From contig CM034613.1 in the NCBI GenBank assembly GCA_020091685.1, forward strand, positions 7,959,104 to 8,023,103: a stretch of 64,000 bases of DNA. Reading direction: 5' to 3'. The notes under the pieces were generated by a model. That model did no database searches. It was not told the origin of the DNA and was given only the letters and a program-made list of their open reading frames with translations. The DNA is from Lutjanus erythropterus (lineage: Eukaryota > Chordata > Actinopteri > Lutjaniformes > Lutjanidae). A program made the translations under genes and the position numbers. Each line of letters starts with the position of its first letter. Position 1 is the stretch's first letter. Positions 22,593 through 35,955 of this stretch are shown here, in pieces.

Positions 22593-25500
22593 CTGAGTCT
22601 CACAATCATCCAAAACTAGCTGCATGGAAGCAGAGAAGAGATAGAAATGAGCACTGCTGACCCTCTGTCAGCCACTTCACCCCAGCACTGCAGAGCTGTA
22701 GGTAATGGTTGCTTGTTTGTTTTTGTTTGTTTTTTGCCACTGACAGGTTTAGATTGTTATAACATCTTGAACATTATGAAAGGATCAATACAGCAAGACC
22801 TTTCTTTTAAAGAGAGAAAGGTGTGTTTATTTAACCCAACAACTATTTTATTGATCTTATGAAACCAATTAGACCTCTGTGTCAAAACTATCATCATCCC
22901 CAGTTTCTATCTACCTTGACAGAATCTAAATAAAACTGAACTATAGGAGGATGTGCACTTTCATTTGCACTGACTTTGTGAAAATCTGTTGTTTTCTACA
23001 TCACAGTGATAAAGAAAGGCATTAAAATCTAAGTCTTACTGGAAAAACAAAGTTGTTTGAATGTCGTTATAATTAAGAGTGTGGCCCACTGGAACAAAAA
23101 AAAAGAAAAAAAAGTAAATTGTTGAATATTCGTATTGAGCGGCCAAAAATCTGAAAACATCCTGAGTCAAGGACAGCCCTACACTTCTCACACATATTTT
23201 GAGGATTCTGTAATTTACTGAGTAAAACAGATGTGCTAAAACGATATCATGATTAAAACGTAAAGGTCAAGACCAAAGTGTACCTGAGACAGATCAAATG
23301 GAAGAAGCACCTGAAATGACACCTCTAGGTCGAGTCCGAGCACTTGGTTGTGGTGCTGCACTCTAGCTAAATGCAGAACTACTGTATGGTGCATGCAGTG
23401 CTGAAAGCCTTCATTCTGGACAGGGTGCCCTTTTAAATAATGTAACCTTCAGAATGAGAGGTGACTGGTTGTGCTATTCACTGTACTCATTTTAAACGCT
23501 CACTTCAAAACATGGCCCCAGGGCCTCATTTGAGTATGGACAGCGCTCACAGTCAACATTTGACCTTAAAGCCCTAAATGGTTTTGCAACAGTATTTCAC
23601 TGTTGCATATGCACGTTTTCCCAAAGGATATGATTTGCAGATGGCAAATAGCTTTTTGTATTGTTTTCATTTAGATTTTCCCCAAACGCTCCCAGTCCAG
23701 TTAAAACTTGATTTGTAGCCTACTGTTTTCAAAATAAGACAACCAGCAGACTTTACCAACTTCAATGAATGGCTCAAGTTCATGAGTCCGTTTTCTTTGA
23801 TGACAGTCACTCATAAGAAGTTTGTCAATCGTTCTGGAAAATAAATAGCTCCAAATGTTGTTTTATCATCTGTGACACTGTCATGCTGCTTTCCACACAG
23901 TTTGTGCCATGCATTTTGTCTTATTTTGCCTGTGTGTGTAATTTTGTTCAAGATAATCATAAAAAGAAAATTAAGGCACACACTGTACTGGTTATGTCCA
24001 CATGAGCCTTATAAACATTTTAAAAACTGCACTTTGTAATGGAGGGAAACCATAATCTCTTTCAAAGTCAGAGATAATCATTTTTTCTCTTCAGGAAGCA
24101 GATTGACTTCTTCAACCCAACCCTGACATTTTGGAGGAAATAACTTTGGCTTATCACCTCTGCCCTAAAGAGATTTGCACTACTGGGCCCATGCAACCAT
24201 ATGATTTCAATCTCACCTGATACACTGATAGTGATCATACAAAAAACACATTATACTTAATATTGCAGCATGCTGTAGCAATCGCATAATACTGTAAGAT
24301 GTATTTCCCACTGGGGAAAAGCCATCATCACAAGGGAAAACTGGTTCTCATAACCAAAGGTGTTTATTACAGATCTGCAAGGAGACAAATGGATTTACAG
24401 CAGCCACGGCTGAATCTGTGCTAATTTGTCACAGAGTGTTAGCGTGAGGCTTTCCTCAGATTCCGTGAGACAAACATCCACCTACTCCCGATGGCCTTGA
24501 TGTACACTTTATAGCTAAAATAGCAACACTTCACCCCTGCAAGAGTTCATGAGACGGACACATGACACATATAACACATGACGACATATGGATATGAAAT
24601 GCATGATGAACGACACACAGTCTGAAGCACATTCCTTTGATTAAAATGTGTCTATTTTTAGTAGAAATTCTAAAAGGGGCCTATACATAGTGGTAGAACG
24701 TAGTACTATATAAAGGGTCAATTCACAGAAATTGTGAAATAACATTTTCTCTCTGGCATGCATAATTATAATTTTAGTTTTATGTACTAAGGTTTTGAAA
24801 CACCTTTAAGACTTCTGAGTAGAATCCTGTACAACAGAGGTGAATTAAGTTTCATTTGTAGGTTTCACAGAAATGAAAATGACATAATTAAAAAAATGCC
24901 ACAAACGTGTCATGGATTTCCTATGGTAAATAAAACATGATAAATGCCCTCTAATGCGGCCCAGCGCCCAAATAATGAGATTAAGTTCTCTAGGGTCCCT
25001 TCCAGTGGAAAAACATTACAAAGCTTCCTCTAGAGCGCCTAATGTCCAACACAACATGCTAAAGCGCCTCTAGCGTGCCCTTCCAGTGGAGAAAATGGTG
25101 AAATGCCTTTCAGGTTGGCCTAGTGTCCAAGACAATGCGAGCGCCTCTAGAAAGGCCGGTCTCCAAAACAACATGATAACAAACTCTAGTGTGTCCGTCC
25201 AGCGGAGAAAATGGGAAATTCCCTGTCACATGGCACAGTGTTCAAGACACATCATAAAGTGCCCCAGGTGCCCTAGCAGAGAAAACCCAACATGCCCCTT
25301 TAGGGTGACCCAGTGTCCAAAACATGATTTGTATTTATTTTTTGCCCAGCCTGAGACACCGCTGTATGAACATAACAAGCAAACAGCTGTTCCGTTTTCT
25401 GCCCACCTGTGAAAGTTCTACCAAAATAAGTCCTCCTTGACACTATTTTACAGAGACATCATCAAGGCCCTGGTTTTGCACGGCCCAGGACGACTGTGGT

Positions 25501-26456
25501 TGATTTAATACAAATACAACAAGCCAAAGTGTTTCTCCCCTATAGCAGAATGATAATGTAGCAGCCAGACCTTTCTCCAGTGCTGACACAGTGTTGTGAG
25601 AAAGGCCTGACTACAGAAGACTAGTCTTCTGGTTACCCCATATAATCTACAGACATCCTACTTTCAAAAGAACTACTTTCTACTAAAAATACAGTCCCTA
25701 TAAATCTGTTTTAACTTCTGTTTGTGGATTGTCCATGAGTGACTGTAAATGTATTTTAAATGCCATTAGTGCCACAAACAATACTTTATACACCCCATTG
25801 TGTTTGAGGAGCAGAAACTCAAACCTGTGTGTAAATAAAACCAAAACTATCAGCATGGCTCAGTACCACTGGGTAAAAACATTTTTTATGTCATTTGTGT
25901 GAATCGACTTTAAGTACAGGTCAGCTGCTTTCTAATGCCTGATGCATTGATTGTCAGCGCCATTAATAAAGCTCAGGTGCCTCATGACAAATGAGTGATT
26001 ATGCCCCTCTGATAAATTTGCTACAACAAAGAGTTATTGAAACGTATTGCCTATAGGATAACACTGATTGGCAGACTTATTCAGCTCAGGTGCGTGCGGT
26101 CGTGTTTTAATAAATGGGCCCGAGTGGTGTCAGATGCCCATCAGGGTACAATAGAGGGGGTGACGGGGCTGGGCTGTCCCATCAGTCACAGCGTATGGGG
26201 GTCAGAGGTGATTCTGGCACCCCATCTGGTTCTGAACACACAGATAGGGGAGAGGAGGGGGAGTGATGGCGGTGGCTGTGGGGGTCAGGCACGCTACTGC
26301 CTATAAAGATAGATACAGAAATGTGGACCAGATGTAGGGCAGGGTGATGTAACATAAATAATATCTTGATATTTTTCATTTTCATTTTCAACATGCTGTA
26401 AATTCTGAAATAGTGCAAACATATGGTGATTTTGTAGAATATGATGAATCGCTGTA
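22593..26456 (+). repeat. Copy B of a ~4 kb direct duplication, indel-rich
   Basis: This 3,864-base near-copy of 11448-15470 differs mostly by one- and two-base losses, often in runs, with few substitutions and a short replaced patch near 26,378-26,391. The deletion bias suggests uncorrected long-read sequence or a retained alternative haplotype rather than an old duplication. It contains no genes. Confidence 0.95.
24950..25330 (+). repeat. Tandem array of alternating ~42-bp units (copy B)
   Basis: This is the duplicate of the 13.88-14.30 kb array inside copy B. It has many missing bases, which destroys the long open frames seen in copy A. Confidence 0.8.
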
Positions 26457-26843
26457 ACTGCCAGCTCACAGAAAAGGTGCACATGTGCATGTAAATATGT
26501 ATGATGACGGAAATGTGCACAAGTGATTGAGGGTCAGAAATAAATTACAGCTACAGTTTTCTATTTTTAATGGCAGTGATGAGCGTAATCCAGAACAGGT
26601 CTTACAGGTCTTCTATTTTATGGGACACATTCCAAAGAATCTGCCTCAAGGTAAAAACCAAAATTAAAAAGAATTTAAGGTATTCTCTCATTTAGTTGAA
26701 ATTGAGTAAGAAATTAATTAAGGTTTTATATATTACAGCACAAAGTTATATAGTCTTTATATTGTATTTATATATATATATACATACATTAGTCTAATTT
26801 AACGAATTCTAACAACAACAATAATAGGCCTACGTAATAGGCC

Positions 26844-26914
<71 letters not shown>

Positions 26915-28369
26915 GAATAAACTTGAATCTTTAAAAACAAAATTGTATTTTCAAAAATTGCTTAGAAAAGTCATTGAAGTGAGAGTGAATAATGGTAAAA
27001 ACAGCAACAACAATGAAATATTTTCAGTTGCAACCATTTCATATTAAAGCACCCAAATAATGACACCAGAGTTTATCTCAGGAGGAAAATTAAATTATCT
27101 TAACAAAAGAATATAGGTCAGCAAAACTTTGTTTAGTTTATTTCAAAATGTAAGAGTTTGAGTTTGGTTTAAAAGTAAAAAAAAATTAGTGCAGGCAGCT
27201 GCTTTGAACTTACTTAGTTTTCTCAACTTTTTTTCTCAGCAGTCCAGTAGGTTTAAAAAATGACATCACTATATTGCAGCCAGAAAACCAGAAATAGACA
27301 ACACTATCACCTTGTCACAATATAATGATGTCCGCATGTCTGCATGTTCATCGGCAGACACACGTGAACACACTCTATGTCTGTAGCGTGTAACTAAAGC
27401 ACTCCACACACACATTCATTCTCTCCCAGAGGGGTGGGGTCAGGGGTGATCTGTCACACGACCCACCTCAATTGTAACAGATGGATGCACACACACGCAC
27501 GCATGCACACACGTCCGCACACACGGTGTCGCGTCCCAGCGAGTCTGGCAGGGTCCTGACCCGTGTGACCGGGCTCGCAGACCAGGCAGGCATATGGGCC
27601 AGGACCCCAGGGGAAGGCAGATAGTCAAAGAGCTGTTTGGCACCGTCAGAAGATAAACACACATAGTTTACCCAGCTTTTAAGTCGGGGAATGAAGTTTA
27701 CTCACCTTTTTTTGCACAGTGTTTTTTTTTTTTTTTTTAACAGATCAGTTCTTTAGTCTCATGTTTGCTACGTATTGTTATTGTTGTCTTCAAAAGAAAA
27801 AGTTGAGCACAACCTGGCGCTGTTAAAAAAAAGCATTTTTGTTTGTTCAGGCCGGAGCCGGTACGAAGCAGGTGCTGGTGCTAGCTGGCACTGTAAGCTT
27901 GGACGAGGAAGGACATACATGGGTAGGCATGGCTGGGTCCAAATTAACATGGGCTGGCTCACCTGCTGCAGACTGTGTAATTTATATCCCACATCAGTGA
28001 GTCTAATTCCTTTGTACTTATTTTTATATATAGTCATTTTGTTTTTGCCGTGGGGTGTTAAAATTGGCAGATGGCTGAAAACAATCCCTGCCTGTTTATC
28101 TCCTCCTGTTTCTCACGTAAGGTGCATATGCATACACACGCACAGCAGTACAGGGGCCCGGGTAGTCATTTGTATGCCTGTTTTGTCTTGTTGGATACAT
28201 CACCTTAAAACCTTCAAGAAACAATGTAGTAGTTTAACCAGTCCTGGAAAGAGAAGATTAGCACTGCAGTTACACAACAGTGGCAGCAGTCTGATCGGTC
28301 CTGCTGGTGTTCCACAGCTCTTTGTAGGTCCAAAAAGACTTTACAGAAACTTGTGACTATCTTGGGCAT
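26457..28369. other. Non-coding DNA right of copy B
   Basis: It holds the AAT microsatellite, a relic related to the 34.7 kb element (26640-27240), CA-rich sequence at 27,400-27,520 and a T-run at 27,721-27,738. A 193-codon open frame at 27775-28356 has no recognisable domain and a composition like its surroundings, so I do not call it a gene. Confidence 0.45.
26846..26911. repeat. AAT trinucleotide microsatellite
   Basis: About 22 uninterrupted AAT units, preceded by a short duplicated TAATAGGCCTA motif. Confidence 0.95.
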
Positions 28370-28580
28370 ATTTACAGTATTTAAAACAAAGCACCAATCT
28401 CCCCCTCAGGAGAATAGTCTGATATTTGAGGAAATACACTTCCTTTCTTGCTGAGAGCTGGATGAGAAGATCAATACATGAACCACTTTCATGCCTGTAT
28501 GATTAAATATGAAGCTACAGCCAACAACATTACTTTAGTTCAGCATAAAGGCTGAAACCAGGGGGAAACAGCACTTCTGA
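28370..28580 (+). repeat. SINE-like dispersed repeat
   Basis: It contains TTTGAGGAAATACACTTCCT, TCTTGCTGAGAGCTGGATGA and ATATGAAGCTACAGCCA, recognisable as a widespread teleost interspersed repeat. It ends with a GGGGGAAACAGC block. Confidence 0.6.
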
Positions 28581-31500
28581 AGCTCACTAATTAACAAGTG
28601 GTATCTTGTTTGTTTTATTCATACAAAAAAAAAAAACAAAGGTAAACAGAACAAGTTGTGGTTTGATAGGATCAGATTCAAGTCACTGAAGTTTGAAAAA
28701 ATAAGATGGTGATGTCGCCAAAAGTCATACTAGCAACCAGGAACAGCTGATTTTCAGCTTGATCAGCCATGACCAGCCAGTCAGCGTGGAATATGTCCGA
28801 TTCTTTCACATGCATGCACCACACAGTGGTTCGCATCATGCGCGCAGTGACAATCTGGTGTTCACACGAACAGTGTCGCTGCTGCAGTGCTGCTACTGCC
28901 AGCCCTATTTTTCTACAATGAGTTTTCAGAGGAGTTATTAAAAAGGGGGAAATGTTGTAACCAGAAAGCAGAGTGATTTTTGTTAACCCTCGTTCAGAGA
29001 GAGAGAGCGCACCAGAAAAATACTGCCTTTTTCATGCCTGTGACATGCTCTACAGATATAGACATTGAAAGCGTAGAGAAAGGTGTTGTGTTGCTGATAT
29101 GATCTCACTATGACTATCAATAGATGATCCTCACTGTCTATTTCTGATGTGAACCATGTGCGTCACTAGAACAAAATAGGCTAGATGCCGAATCTCTAGA
29201 TGAAGAGATGCTGCAGACGCATGTGAGACCCACATGAGACGAGTTTCACTGCCAATGACAGGATAAAAAGAAAAATTAGGGAAAGAAGAGAGAGAGAGAA
29301 ACAGAGTGGAGAGAGCAATAACATGTGAGAGGAGACAGGAGGAGAGAAGAGGGCAGAAGGAAGGTTTGAAAAAGGGAAAGGGGACAAGGCCTGGCAGTAA
29401 CCTGGAGTGCCTCTGGAGAAAAAGTTATTTAATGCTCAGTTTTTTATTTTGAACATGTTTTCCATTAAAGAAAAATTACAAAAATGTTTGTGTCTGCTGT
29501 CAATGTTAGTTCTTGAAGAAAAAAAGAAAATCCTAATCAACCAGATTCAGAATTTGCCATGAATGTTTTAATTGGTGCATCTCTAGAATTTAGTTGTTGC
29601 ATTATGGGACTTGTAGGAGCCAGTATTTTTGGAATGTGACATGCAGGCCCTAAAATTCAGGATATGTTGGGATGCAGTTGAGTATGACTATTCTGCCGTG
29701 AGGGGTTTCTCACATTAACACAATAACAGATGTAATTTGATGATGTGAAGTAGTGTGGCATCATGGGAGTTGTTTTGTTCACGTTTAAGCAAGCACCATA
29801 GCTGATGAAAATCTATCTCGCATGACTCAGGCAGAAATCTTGTTCATGGGCGAGGCGATATGAAGTTTTCTTCATGTTTGGTCGCACGCACCGACGTCCC
29901 TCCTCACCCACACGTTTTCCCAGAAGTTGTAGCAACTATTGAGCAACGGCTAGCAGAAGATTCACAGATACTTTGAATAAATCACGGATTTCTCTGTGTT
30001 TGAAAATGTTGGGATGATGTAAGCTGTACACAAATCAACAAAATACTATGTCTAGTGTTCTTAGACACTTGTTACATATTAGAGCTTTAAAAGGTGAAGC
30101 CAGTCGCACACCCGGTGTTCAACACTCTGCCCCGCTGTGTTGTTAATTTAATCTGGGCTCATTTGTAAGTTGCATTCCCAAGTGCCTCCCGCCTGATTGT
30201 TTTTAGTCTGCATCTACTGATCATCAGCAACCTTCACCTGTGATCTCTCCTCTCTTATCAATAGAGATTAGCCTTCTCCTCACATTTACCATCTATCACT
30301 CCATCTATTCTCTGCCTCACACACTCACATGCAAAGACACACACACACCTGCCGCTGCATTCGATATACACACAGTCGATCAGCTTGACTTGAAATCTCT
30401 TCACTCCCCATTTACTCCTGACTCCCTGTGTATGCATGCATACAAGACACACACACACAGACACACACGCTCAGACATTTGAGATGTGCACAGGAACAAA
30501 TCACCAGCTGCCAGTGGTAAATGAAGATATAACCACTCCTGGCCGCCATGTACCTCCAACAGTGCCACTTAATCCTGCCATAGGATCTAATGTGGATGGA
30601 CTTTCAGTGATGGGGAAAGACATGCACTAACAAACACATCCACTCCAGCTAACAGTGATTGACACGAGCCTGCACAAAACTCTCCCTGTTTTTTTACTCA
30701 CTGTCACACACACAAACAGCCCAACGTGCAGAAACATGTAAGACTGAGAACACATGCAAACAGCGCGCATAAACACATTCCACGCATCGTATTACAACTT
30801 TTTTGTCACACTTTGTGCGCTGCAACAGTTAAAAAGATGCATAGTTTTCTCTTTTAACAGCTGCCAGATCTTTGATGTTCATCACTGAATTACATTTGGC
30901 CAAGATAGGACTTTATGATTCCAAGTTTATGATACTGTACACCAGACTAACACACGTTAATGCATTCTCACACACCTTATGTGGACTTTTAGCCAACTAT
31001 AGTAAATGTATAGCATTTCCAAAATGAATATAATTATTACACTGCCAGACACTGTCTTTTTAAAAAATGTCTGTGCTTTTATTGTCACGACATGTAGGAC
31101 CTTAAGTCTGCTAAGTTAGTTTTGGTGTCAAGTCTTCAACAGGGAGTTAAAACTGACGAAGGCTTGATTCAGAAAGTGTCTTTTTGTGATTTTTGTGTAC
31201 ACGTGTCCCCATCATCTCAAACAAACACTTTGAGTACAGGAAGCACTCCTATCCAAACATTTTTGGAGTATAATAAGTGTATGACTCATTATTTCTTAAA
31301 CTGCGATTTGCAGTGCTAAAAAAAGCAACTTTGTTACCAGAGCTTCACTGTGACGCCATATGGTGAATGAATGTATAGTATTATTATGTCTTAATGTAAG
31401 GAGGGCCCCAATGGGAGCCAATCAAAATTAAACATTGCAGATGTAACTTAAACTTATGTAACTTAAAAACCTATTTTAAATGTCCTTAAATAGCTCATCA

Positions 31501-31676
31501 GATCACTAATATTGTTATACTTTTAAAATTAATTTTGAAATGAAGAGTTTTGTAGTGAAGACTTCATTCATGCAGAATGTATCACGGCTGTAGATAAAGA
31601 GCCTGAGGCCATGCTACCGGCTCTTTGAGGCTGTATTTTGGCACAGTGGTGGTTTGAGTTAAATGCTGATACTAGT
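28581..31676. other. Non-coding DNA
   Basis: A purine tract at 29,270-29,390 and CA-rich stretches near 30,340 and 30,450. No gene or clear transposon end is recognised. Confidence 0.45.
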
Positions 31677-32367
31677 AGAGATGAATAGATCCACTTTTTT
31701 CAGTTCTGATCACATTCCGATAAATGTCAATTACTATACCAATAGCAGCACTCTTCTTCTTAATGTTTTGTTATTATTATTATTGTTATAATTATTATTA
31801 TTAATAAATAATGACAATAAAAATATAAGTAGCAGTAGTAGACAGGTTTACATGAGGCTGAAACTGAACTTAACTGAAAAGGTTCTGTAGTTTGTGTAAT
31901 GTAGCTTGTGTGCTGGCGTCCTTCAACCACTGCGTGGAGCTTTATGATTTAGGCTTGTGACATTGACATGTGTGGCTGAGAGATGGCCCTCATTTGCATA
32001 ATTTACCATGATGCATTGCTGAGAGTTTGACTGTTATTTTATTTAAAATTCAAATGTTACCATTTATTGTTTGTAATGGGTTTGTTCAGAAAATATGGTG
32101 TTTTTCGTTGGTAACTCATTTTTGTTCTGGTTTACTGTTATGGAATGAGTGAGATGGCTAATACATTTCTTTACTCAAGCTGTATCATAACAGTAACCTG
32201 GAACGTATCTCCCTCATATTTTGTGCAAATGTTGAATACACGTGAAAAGTCTTATTTGCACTCCTTTAGTGTTTTTAAATAGAAAATGGAATTTAGATTG
32301 GTGTTTCAAGTCTGACACCTAATGCCTGTTATACATCAGCATCAGCCCTGATACTGGTCCCATCTCC
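31677..32367. mobile_element. hAT-like non-autonomous element, copy 1
   Basis: It begins AGAGATGAATAGATCC and ends GATACTGGTCCCATCTCC, imperfect inverse ends. The interior (TAGTTTGTGTAATGTAGCTTG, then CCATGATGCATTGCTGAGAG) aligns with 52514-53486. It contains AT-rich trinucleotide stretches and no gene. Confidence 0.65.
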
Positions 32368-32910
32368 AAACACTAGCAAGGCAACATGTTCACATGTACA
32401 ATGCTAACATGCTGATGTTTAGCAGACATGTTCACCCTTTCGCTGTCTTAGTTTAGCATGTGAAATTGCTAATAAGCACTAAACGAGAAGTACATCTAAG
32501 GCTCTATTGGATCACTAAAACATTTAAAATGATGCTGGTATTGGTGGAAAGGTTATGGGATTGCAATTCATCCTCAGGGGGACATTCAGAAGTTGTTAAA
32601 ACTTTTCACTCAAAATTATAAATGTCAAGCACATTGTAGCACAGGAGAAAATTTCTAATGATCACCAGAGTTAATAGGACGCATCACCAGAGAATCATGA
32701 ATATCTGCACACAATTTGGTACCAATTCATCTAGCAGATGATGAGAAATTTCACTGGATAAGTGAAAACTTTGACCTGCCGGTGGAGCTACATGAAAAGC
32801 CAGGGGGTCACCGAATCCAGTAAGATTCGTCCCCTCGGGACCTGCACAAACTTTTTCAGTGGTGGACAGACAGATGTTGTTGTCCCCAGAGCCACAAGCA
32901 TGGCTTAAAA
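32368..32910 (+). repeat. Dispersed teleost repeat (GCTAACATGCTGATG family)
   Basis: The GCTAACATGCTGATG part is followed by ACTGGATAAGTGAAAACTTT and a GATTCGTCCCCTCGGGACC end. It shares the second half with 8230-8490, and its inverse lies at about 49505-49863. It abuts the hAT-like element on its left. Confidence 0.65.
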
Positions 32911-33232
32911 AAAACCTCACATGGATCCTTTCTACAATGCCTGCTCTTTTTCTCTTTTCCTCTCCCTCCCTCTCTCCCTCTGTCAGGCTCTTTTGTTCCC
33001 TGTCCTCCCTCTGTCCTCCCTCTGTCGGGGTCTGTCACCATAGCCTCCATCTGCAGAGAGCAGTGATCATCGTTAATGACAGGCGGGCTTTAATTAGCCC
33101 ACAGTAAACAATTAACACAACAGCAAAAAAACATTTCAATGCAAATCACATCCTCCGATGATAAAGTGCTGCAACAATATCAATGAATACATTTGCCTGT
33201 AATTAGGAATACCTTCTAGCTTGTTTCCGCGC

Positions 33233-33284
<52 letters not shown>

Positions 33285-34670
33285 GCACAGGCATGCATGA
33301 TTGTATATGTGTGTTGTCTTAATAAATTCCTTTAAAACTGTTTTGCTTTCCACTTTGCTGTCCTTTTGTGTGACTTGCTCATTAATGCTCATAGAATTGC
33401 TATTTCAGTAATGGATGTCTGAAAGTAAAGCCATAGAAACTACAATCAAATGAAGCTGAATGGGCAGCAGATGAATAGAGAAACAGGATACAGTGAAACA
33501 GCCCTCCCTGTACGTCTCTGTCTCCGTACTCGACATGTTTTTAAACACGTCCTGTTTATTATTTTCAAAGTATAGAAGATCGCTATCTATTGAATCAAAA
33601 AGACAGTTCATGACAGAGCGTGGAAATGAAATGTGGCAGACTGCCAAGAATAGCATACAATGACACAAGTTGCATTGTATGTGGAAATACATCCAGCCTT
33701 GAATCGCAATCACGTTGTTAAGAACAGAACAAAGAATTACAGGCGGAAGGAATTAAGTCGTATTAGTCCATCTGTCATTTACGGGTTGTCAGACCCCAGA
33801 GAACATCTTCTCTCTGTTGGTGATTTGGTGTGGTTAGCCTCTCCATATGCAGCACACTCCCCAGATCCCTCAGTCACGGATGAAATACTGGACTCCAGCA
33901 TCCCAACAGCGTAATATGATGTCTGGCTGACAAATTAATGACAGACAAATGGCATCGATCCTTGAATGCACTGGCTTTGTGTTAATTGCCACAGTGTAAG
34001 TAATGAGTCTTGGCTAAATCTCTGCTAAAGGCCATTTAAACGTAAATGATCAAAGTTCCCAGTGAAACAAGGAGCTGTGGTGGTGTTTTTCGCTCTCCGT
34101 CTTACTTTTTTAGAAGGGGCTTTTAGTAAATGGCATGGAGTGAAAATGGTGCAGTTGACACAATAAATAATTTGTCATCTCCTGGCGGTGATACTGTAGG
34201 TTTTACTGCGAGTAAATTGAAATGGCTTCTCTGGTGTAGCGATACAGCAGCTGATAGACCTGTTACAAACCAGACAACAGCAGAAATGTCATTTCCAGCA
34301 AACGCTGCCATACTTATCTGGGTCAATCACTAACAAATATGTCACCTTGTTTTGACCTGTAATTGTAGAGCCTCCCTTTGGGCCAGTCACTGTGATATAA
34401 AGAAAATAGCAGCGGCCAGATGTATAAATGATGTATGTGGACAACAGAAGAATACTTTTTCCACCCAGAATCTGGTATTTATTGTTAGAAATGTGCATAC
34501 CTTCACGCATGCTTTACACCATATGTGACACTTCATTTGAAACCACAGACTTTTTCATGACATCATAGCTGTCAACAGCAGCCTCGACTCAGTTTCGATA
34601 ACATTTATAGCTGTGTGAATAAATATGTCCTTCTACAAGCCTGATTTTATTCCAGCTGTGTAAAATGTTT
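32911..34670. other. Non-coding DNA with CNE-like segments
   Basis: A pyrimidine tract at 32,945-33,030 is followed by 33,055-33,130, which is rich in homeodomain-like TTAAT/ATTAG cores. Sequence at 33,600-34,330 has the even complexity of conserved non-coding DNA. Conservation cannot be shown without other genomes. Confidence 0.35.
33226..33282. repeat. GT microsatellite with GC-rich start
   Basis: CGCGCG passes into a long pure GT run. Such alternating purine-pyrimidine tracts can adopt Z-DNA. Confidence 0.95.
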
Positions 34671-34672
34671 TA

Positions 34673-35955
34673 CACTGTAAAAAAATAAGCTTTTACTTGA
34701 TTTAAGTTGACTGAATTTGAAGAGACAAGTGAAGATAACTTTGTAATGATCCGAAACATGAAACTTTTCTAGCCAAAAAAACTTGATATAAATTCAGTTG
34801 TACTTCAGAAAACATGTTCAATAAGATTAAGATATTAAGTTGAAGTCACAGTGATGAACATTGCAAACAAATTAGGTTTCCTTTTACATTTTCTCATTTA
34901 TAGAGCCAGTTCTTCATTTTACACTAAGAATTTCCAGCTGCAGCTGCTCCTGTTGGAGCTACTTTGTTCCAGCATTGGCACAAAGACAATATGTGAAACT
35001 GCGCCCAGTAAAGTAATACATTTTGAGTGTAATTTGATGTACTGTAAAACAAAAGAAGTTGAGAAAACTTACTTCAAAAGATTGTTTTGCTTTTAAGTTT
35101 TAAAAAAGTTTCACCAAGTAGTAATGTTTTGTTAAGATAGTTTACTTTTCTTCTTTAGATTAACGTAAATCTTTGAGTTTTAGAAACCCCAAAAACATTG
35201 TATTTCAAAAATTGCTGTGAAAGTGAGTAATGATTACTAATTTAATTTTCATTTACAACTATTTAATTTTCAAGCACCCAAGCAGATTCAAGTTCAACTA
35301 AAGAATACAAATAAATTATTTCACAAAACCTTTAGCAAAACTTTGTTCAGTTTATTCAAAATTTATTTCAAGTTCAAGTTCATCACTTTTTAAAAAATTG
35401 TATAAAAAGAAAGGTGACTTAAAATTCTCGCTCTTAATTGAACTCTGTACAGTAAAGTCAGTCAACTCATCATTTTAATTTAAAAGACTTCAAGTTAGAA
35501 GAACTCTTGTTTCTAACTTCTGAAGAAAACTTGTATATTTACATTAAAGCTACTACAAGGAGTTGTGAACTGTTTATGAAGCTGTTTATTACTGATGTCT
35601 CTATATGACCTACATAAGTTAACAAGACCATCTGCAAGAAGATTGGCTGTTTCTAAATGGTCATTCTTAATACCTGCCACTGGGTCAGATTCTCCTTGAA
35701 GTCAGAGGAAACAAACCTGTGTTGACGTTTGTTCAGATAGAGTTAGAGTGAGTAGCATATTGGCAAGTTAAAAAGAAGCAGGAGAAGATTTTTTTTCTGT
35801 AGATAATTTCAATTTTGATGTTATCTTTTGTGATTATTACAGTGGAAATACATGAGGCCTCCAAAATCAACACAATATGAAAGTTCCTTGTTGTAGCTTT
35901 CAGTTCATAAAACAAAAGTTGATTACACTGAATTCCTGTATGATTTTTTACAGTG
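34673..35955. mobile_element. TA-flanked inverted-repeat element (Tc1/mariner-like MITE)
   Basis: CACTGTAAAAAA at the left and its inverse TTTTTTACAGTG at the right bound a 1.28 kb AT-rich element, with TA on each side (34671-34672 and 35956-35957). Similar internal sequence is seen at about 26640-27240 and 60520-60960. No transposase is visible. Confidence 0.65.

Noticed and set aside
27775-28356. 193-codon plus-strand open frame
   Set aside because: No recognisable domain, composition like the flanking DNA, and it crosses interspersed sequence. Length alone is not convincing in 64 kb.
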